NCBI GenBank assembly: GCA_046156035.1
Contig: JBJXEW010000051.1
Span: forward strand, 1-14,373
Length of the DNA: 14,373 nt
Origin: JAEUIX01 sp046156035
GTDB lineage: Bacteria; Planctomycetota; Phycisphaerae; Phycisphaerales; UBA1924
Direction of reading: 5' to 3'
Shown: piece after piece, positions 13,218 to 14,373 of the stretch
Position numbering within the stretch: the stretch's first letter is position 1
Layout of the letters: each line of letters begins with the position of its first letter
The notes under the pieces: model-generated
Databases searched by the model: none
What the model was told of the DNA's origin: nothing
What the model saw: only the letters and a program-made list of their open reading frames with translations
Translations under genes and position numbers: made by a program

Positions 13218-14078
13218 ATGCCCAGCAGCGCCGCACCCACGTCCACCACCACCGCCCCCCCCGCCCCACGCGAATACGTCCTCGGCACCGGCCTTGACGA
13301 ACTCCAGCGTCTGGGCTTCCAGCACCGCCTCTGGGCCGATGCCGCGCACGCCGCGTGGCGCAAGGCCCAACTCCGCCTCGGCCAGCGCGTGCTCGATGTC
13401 GGCTGCGGCCCCGGCTTCGCCTCCTTCGACCTCGCCCAACTCGTCGGCCCCGACGGCCTCGTCGTCGGTGTGGACGAATCGCCCGCCTTCATCTCGCACC
13501 TCCAAGCCCAGGCCGCCTCGCGCGGCCTCGCCAACCTCTCCGGCCTCGTCGGCGACGTCCAAGACCTCACCGCCGCGCGTGCCCACGGCCCCTTCGACCT
13601 CGCCTACGAACGCTGGGTCCTCTGCTTCGTCCCACGCCCAGACGACGTCATCGCCAGCGTCGCCTCCCTCCTCAAACGCGGCGGGCGCTTCGTCATCCAA
13701 GACTACTTCAACTACGGCTCCATGACCATGGCCCCGCGCCGCGCCAGCCACGACAAGGCCGTGGCCGCGACCATCGCCAGTTGGCGCTCGCGCGGCGGCG
13801 ACCCCGACATCTGCGGCCGCCTCCCCGCCATGCTCACCAATCACGGTTTCACCATCGAGCACCTCGCCGTCCACCAGCGCCTCGCCCGCGGGCATGACAC
13901 GATGTTCCAATGGGTGGATGTGTGGTGGCGCATCTACGCACCCAAACTCGTCGAGATGAACCTGCTCGCCAAGGCCGACTGCGACCAACTCATGCTCGAC
14001 CTCACGGCCGTGCGCGACTCTGCCACCGACTTCGTCATGCCCCCGCCGGTCTACGAACTCATCGCCGTGAAGCAGTAA
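13218..14078 (+). CDS. Class I SAM-dependent methyltransferase
   Basis: This 286-residue soluble protein has a Rossmann-like methyltransferase core. Motif I is VLDVGCGPG (58-66). D86 in VVGVDES is the acidic residue that contacts the AdoMet ribose. A post-I motif GDVQDL and motif II-like FDLAYERWVLCFV follow, then LLKRGGRFVIQDY. This pattern is shared with UbiE/Coq5-like and other small-molecule methyltransferases. The C-terminal part (about 190-286), rich in Trp and His, should form the substrate cap, and the substrate cannot be told. Residues 1-17 are low-complexity. The ATG at 13218 has TACCGT 5 nt upstream and no Shine-Dalgarno. It follows the AsmA-like gene by 32 bp and may share its transcript. 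Confidence 0.88.
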   Translation: MPSSAAPTSTTTAPPAPREYVLGTGLDELQRLGFQHRLWADAAHAAWRKAQLRLGQRVLDVGCGPGFASFDLAQLVGPDGLVVGVDESPAFISHLQAQAASRGLANLSGLVGDVQDLTAARAHGPFDLAYERWVLCFVPRPDDVIASVASLLKRGGRFVIQDYFNYGSMTMAPRRASHDKAVAATIASWRSRGGDPDICGRLPAMLTNHGFTIEHLAVHQRLARGHDTMFQWVDVWWRIYAPKLVEMNLLAKADCDQLMLDLTAVRDSATDFVMPPPVYELIAVKQ

Positions 14079-14095
14079 GAGACCGCTTCCGAACT

Positions 14096-14222
14096 CCCCC
14101 TCCCAGAGGGAGGGGGTGGGGGGTGGGCGAGATTGGCTTGTTCTGAGTACCACCACACTTCGTGTGGGTGGCTTGGGTACCCCCACACTCCGTGTCTTGG
14201 GTACCACCACTCTCCGAGTGGT
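14096..14222. repeat. CCCCCTCCC hairpin followed by degenerate GGGTACC repeats
   Basis: CCCCCTCCC (14096-14104), AGA, then GGGAGGGGG (14108-14116) is followed by the G-rich tail, then by variant 37-bp-family units from 14141. Some stems have changed on both sides (CCACACT-TCG-TGTGGG; CCACTC-TCC-GAGTGG), so pairing is kept. Confidence 0.88.
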
Positions 14223-14257
14223 GCTTTGCCTTGCCCCGTGTCCCCTCACCGGTCCGT

Positions 14258-14263
14258 TAGACT
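14258..14263 (+). promoter_or_regulatory. Putative -10 box (TAGACT) of the Ser/Thr kinase gene
   Basis: TAGACT ends 7 nt before the ATG at 14271, again matching the TAnnnT pattern close to a start codon. Confidence 0.4.
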
Positions 14264-14270
14264 TCCACAC

Positions 14271-14373
14271 ATGTCCTCCCCTCCCGCCCCCGCCTCCATC
14301 GGCCCCTACACCGTTCTCCGCGAACTCGGCCGCGGCGGCATGGGCGTGGTCTACCTCGCCCGCGACACCAAAC
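14271..14373 (+). CDS. Ser/Thr protein kinase (N-terminal fragment, cut by window edge)
   Basis: Only 34 codons are present. After a short Pro/Ala-rich start they read IGPYTVLRELGRGGMGVVYL, the Hanks-type (PknB-like) kinase opening, with the glycine-rich ATP loop GRGGMGVV at 21-28. The rest, including the catalytic loop and any sensor domain, lies beyond the window. Such kinases are numerous in Planctomycetota. The ATG is preceded by TAGACT at 7 nt. Confidence 0.88.
   Translation, partial: MSSPPAPASIGPYTVLRELGRGGMGVVYLARDTK

Overview
The window is very GC-rich, its start codons mostly lack Shine-Dalgarno sequences, and the gaps between genes are filled with short hairpin-forming repeats. The gene content (an HTH–receiver response regulator, a YacL-type PIN/TRAM protein, a WaaP/InaA-like kinase, a DnaX without its zinc cysteines, the start of a Ser/Thr protein kinase) best fits a Planctomycetota bacterium, perhaps class Phycisphaerae. 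That assignment is inference; no rRNA or marker alignment was possible.

Layout. Bases 1-4150 read leftward: SRP RNA (4007-4134), dnaX (from 3814), a WaaP/InaA-like kinase (1219-2076) and an N6-adenine-type DNA methyltransferase (175-1179). A membrane PIN/TRAM protein (4348-5607) reads rightward and converges on a small SnoaL-like protein (5672-6163) and triosephosphate isomerase (6304-7080), both leftward. From 7500 everything reads rightward: an HTH–receiver regulator, a soluble HDOD–histidine kinase, a receiver-like–GAF protein, an AsmA-like membrane protein, a SAM methyltransferase, and the first 34 codons of a Ser/Thr kinase cut by the window edge.

The strongest observation is in dnaX. 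The zero frame stops directly after a run of eight A, giving a 431-residue gamma-like protein. A -1 slip opens a further 137 codons that contain the usual DnaX C-terminal motif and end 35 bp before the next gene. The run has an upstream GGAG and a downstream 8-bp GC-rich stem, which is the layout of a programmed frameshift cassette. It is organised opposite to E. coli, because here slippage makes the long (tau) form.

Two further patterns cross gene boundaries. Seven protein genes, and the SRP RNA, have a TAnnnT hexamer 5-8 nt before the start, which suggests widespread leaderless transcription. Three families of short palindromic repeats all lie in one orientation whatever the strand of the neighbouring genes; some copies are translated in frame inside dnaX and the kinase gene. 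The genes at 7500-11940 probably form one signalling module: a kinase, a DNA-binding receiver protein and a degenerate receiver–GAF protein.
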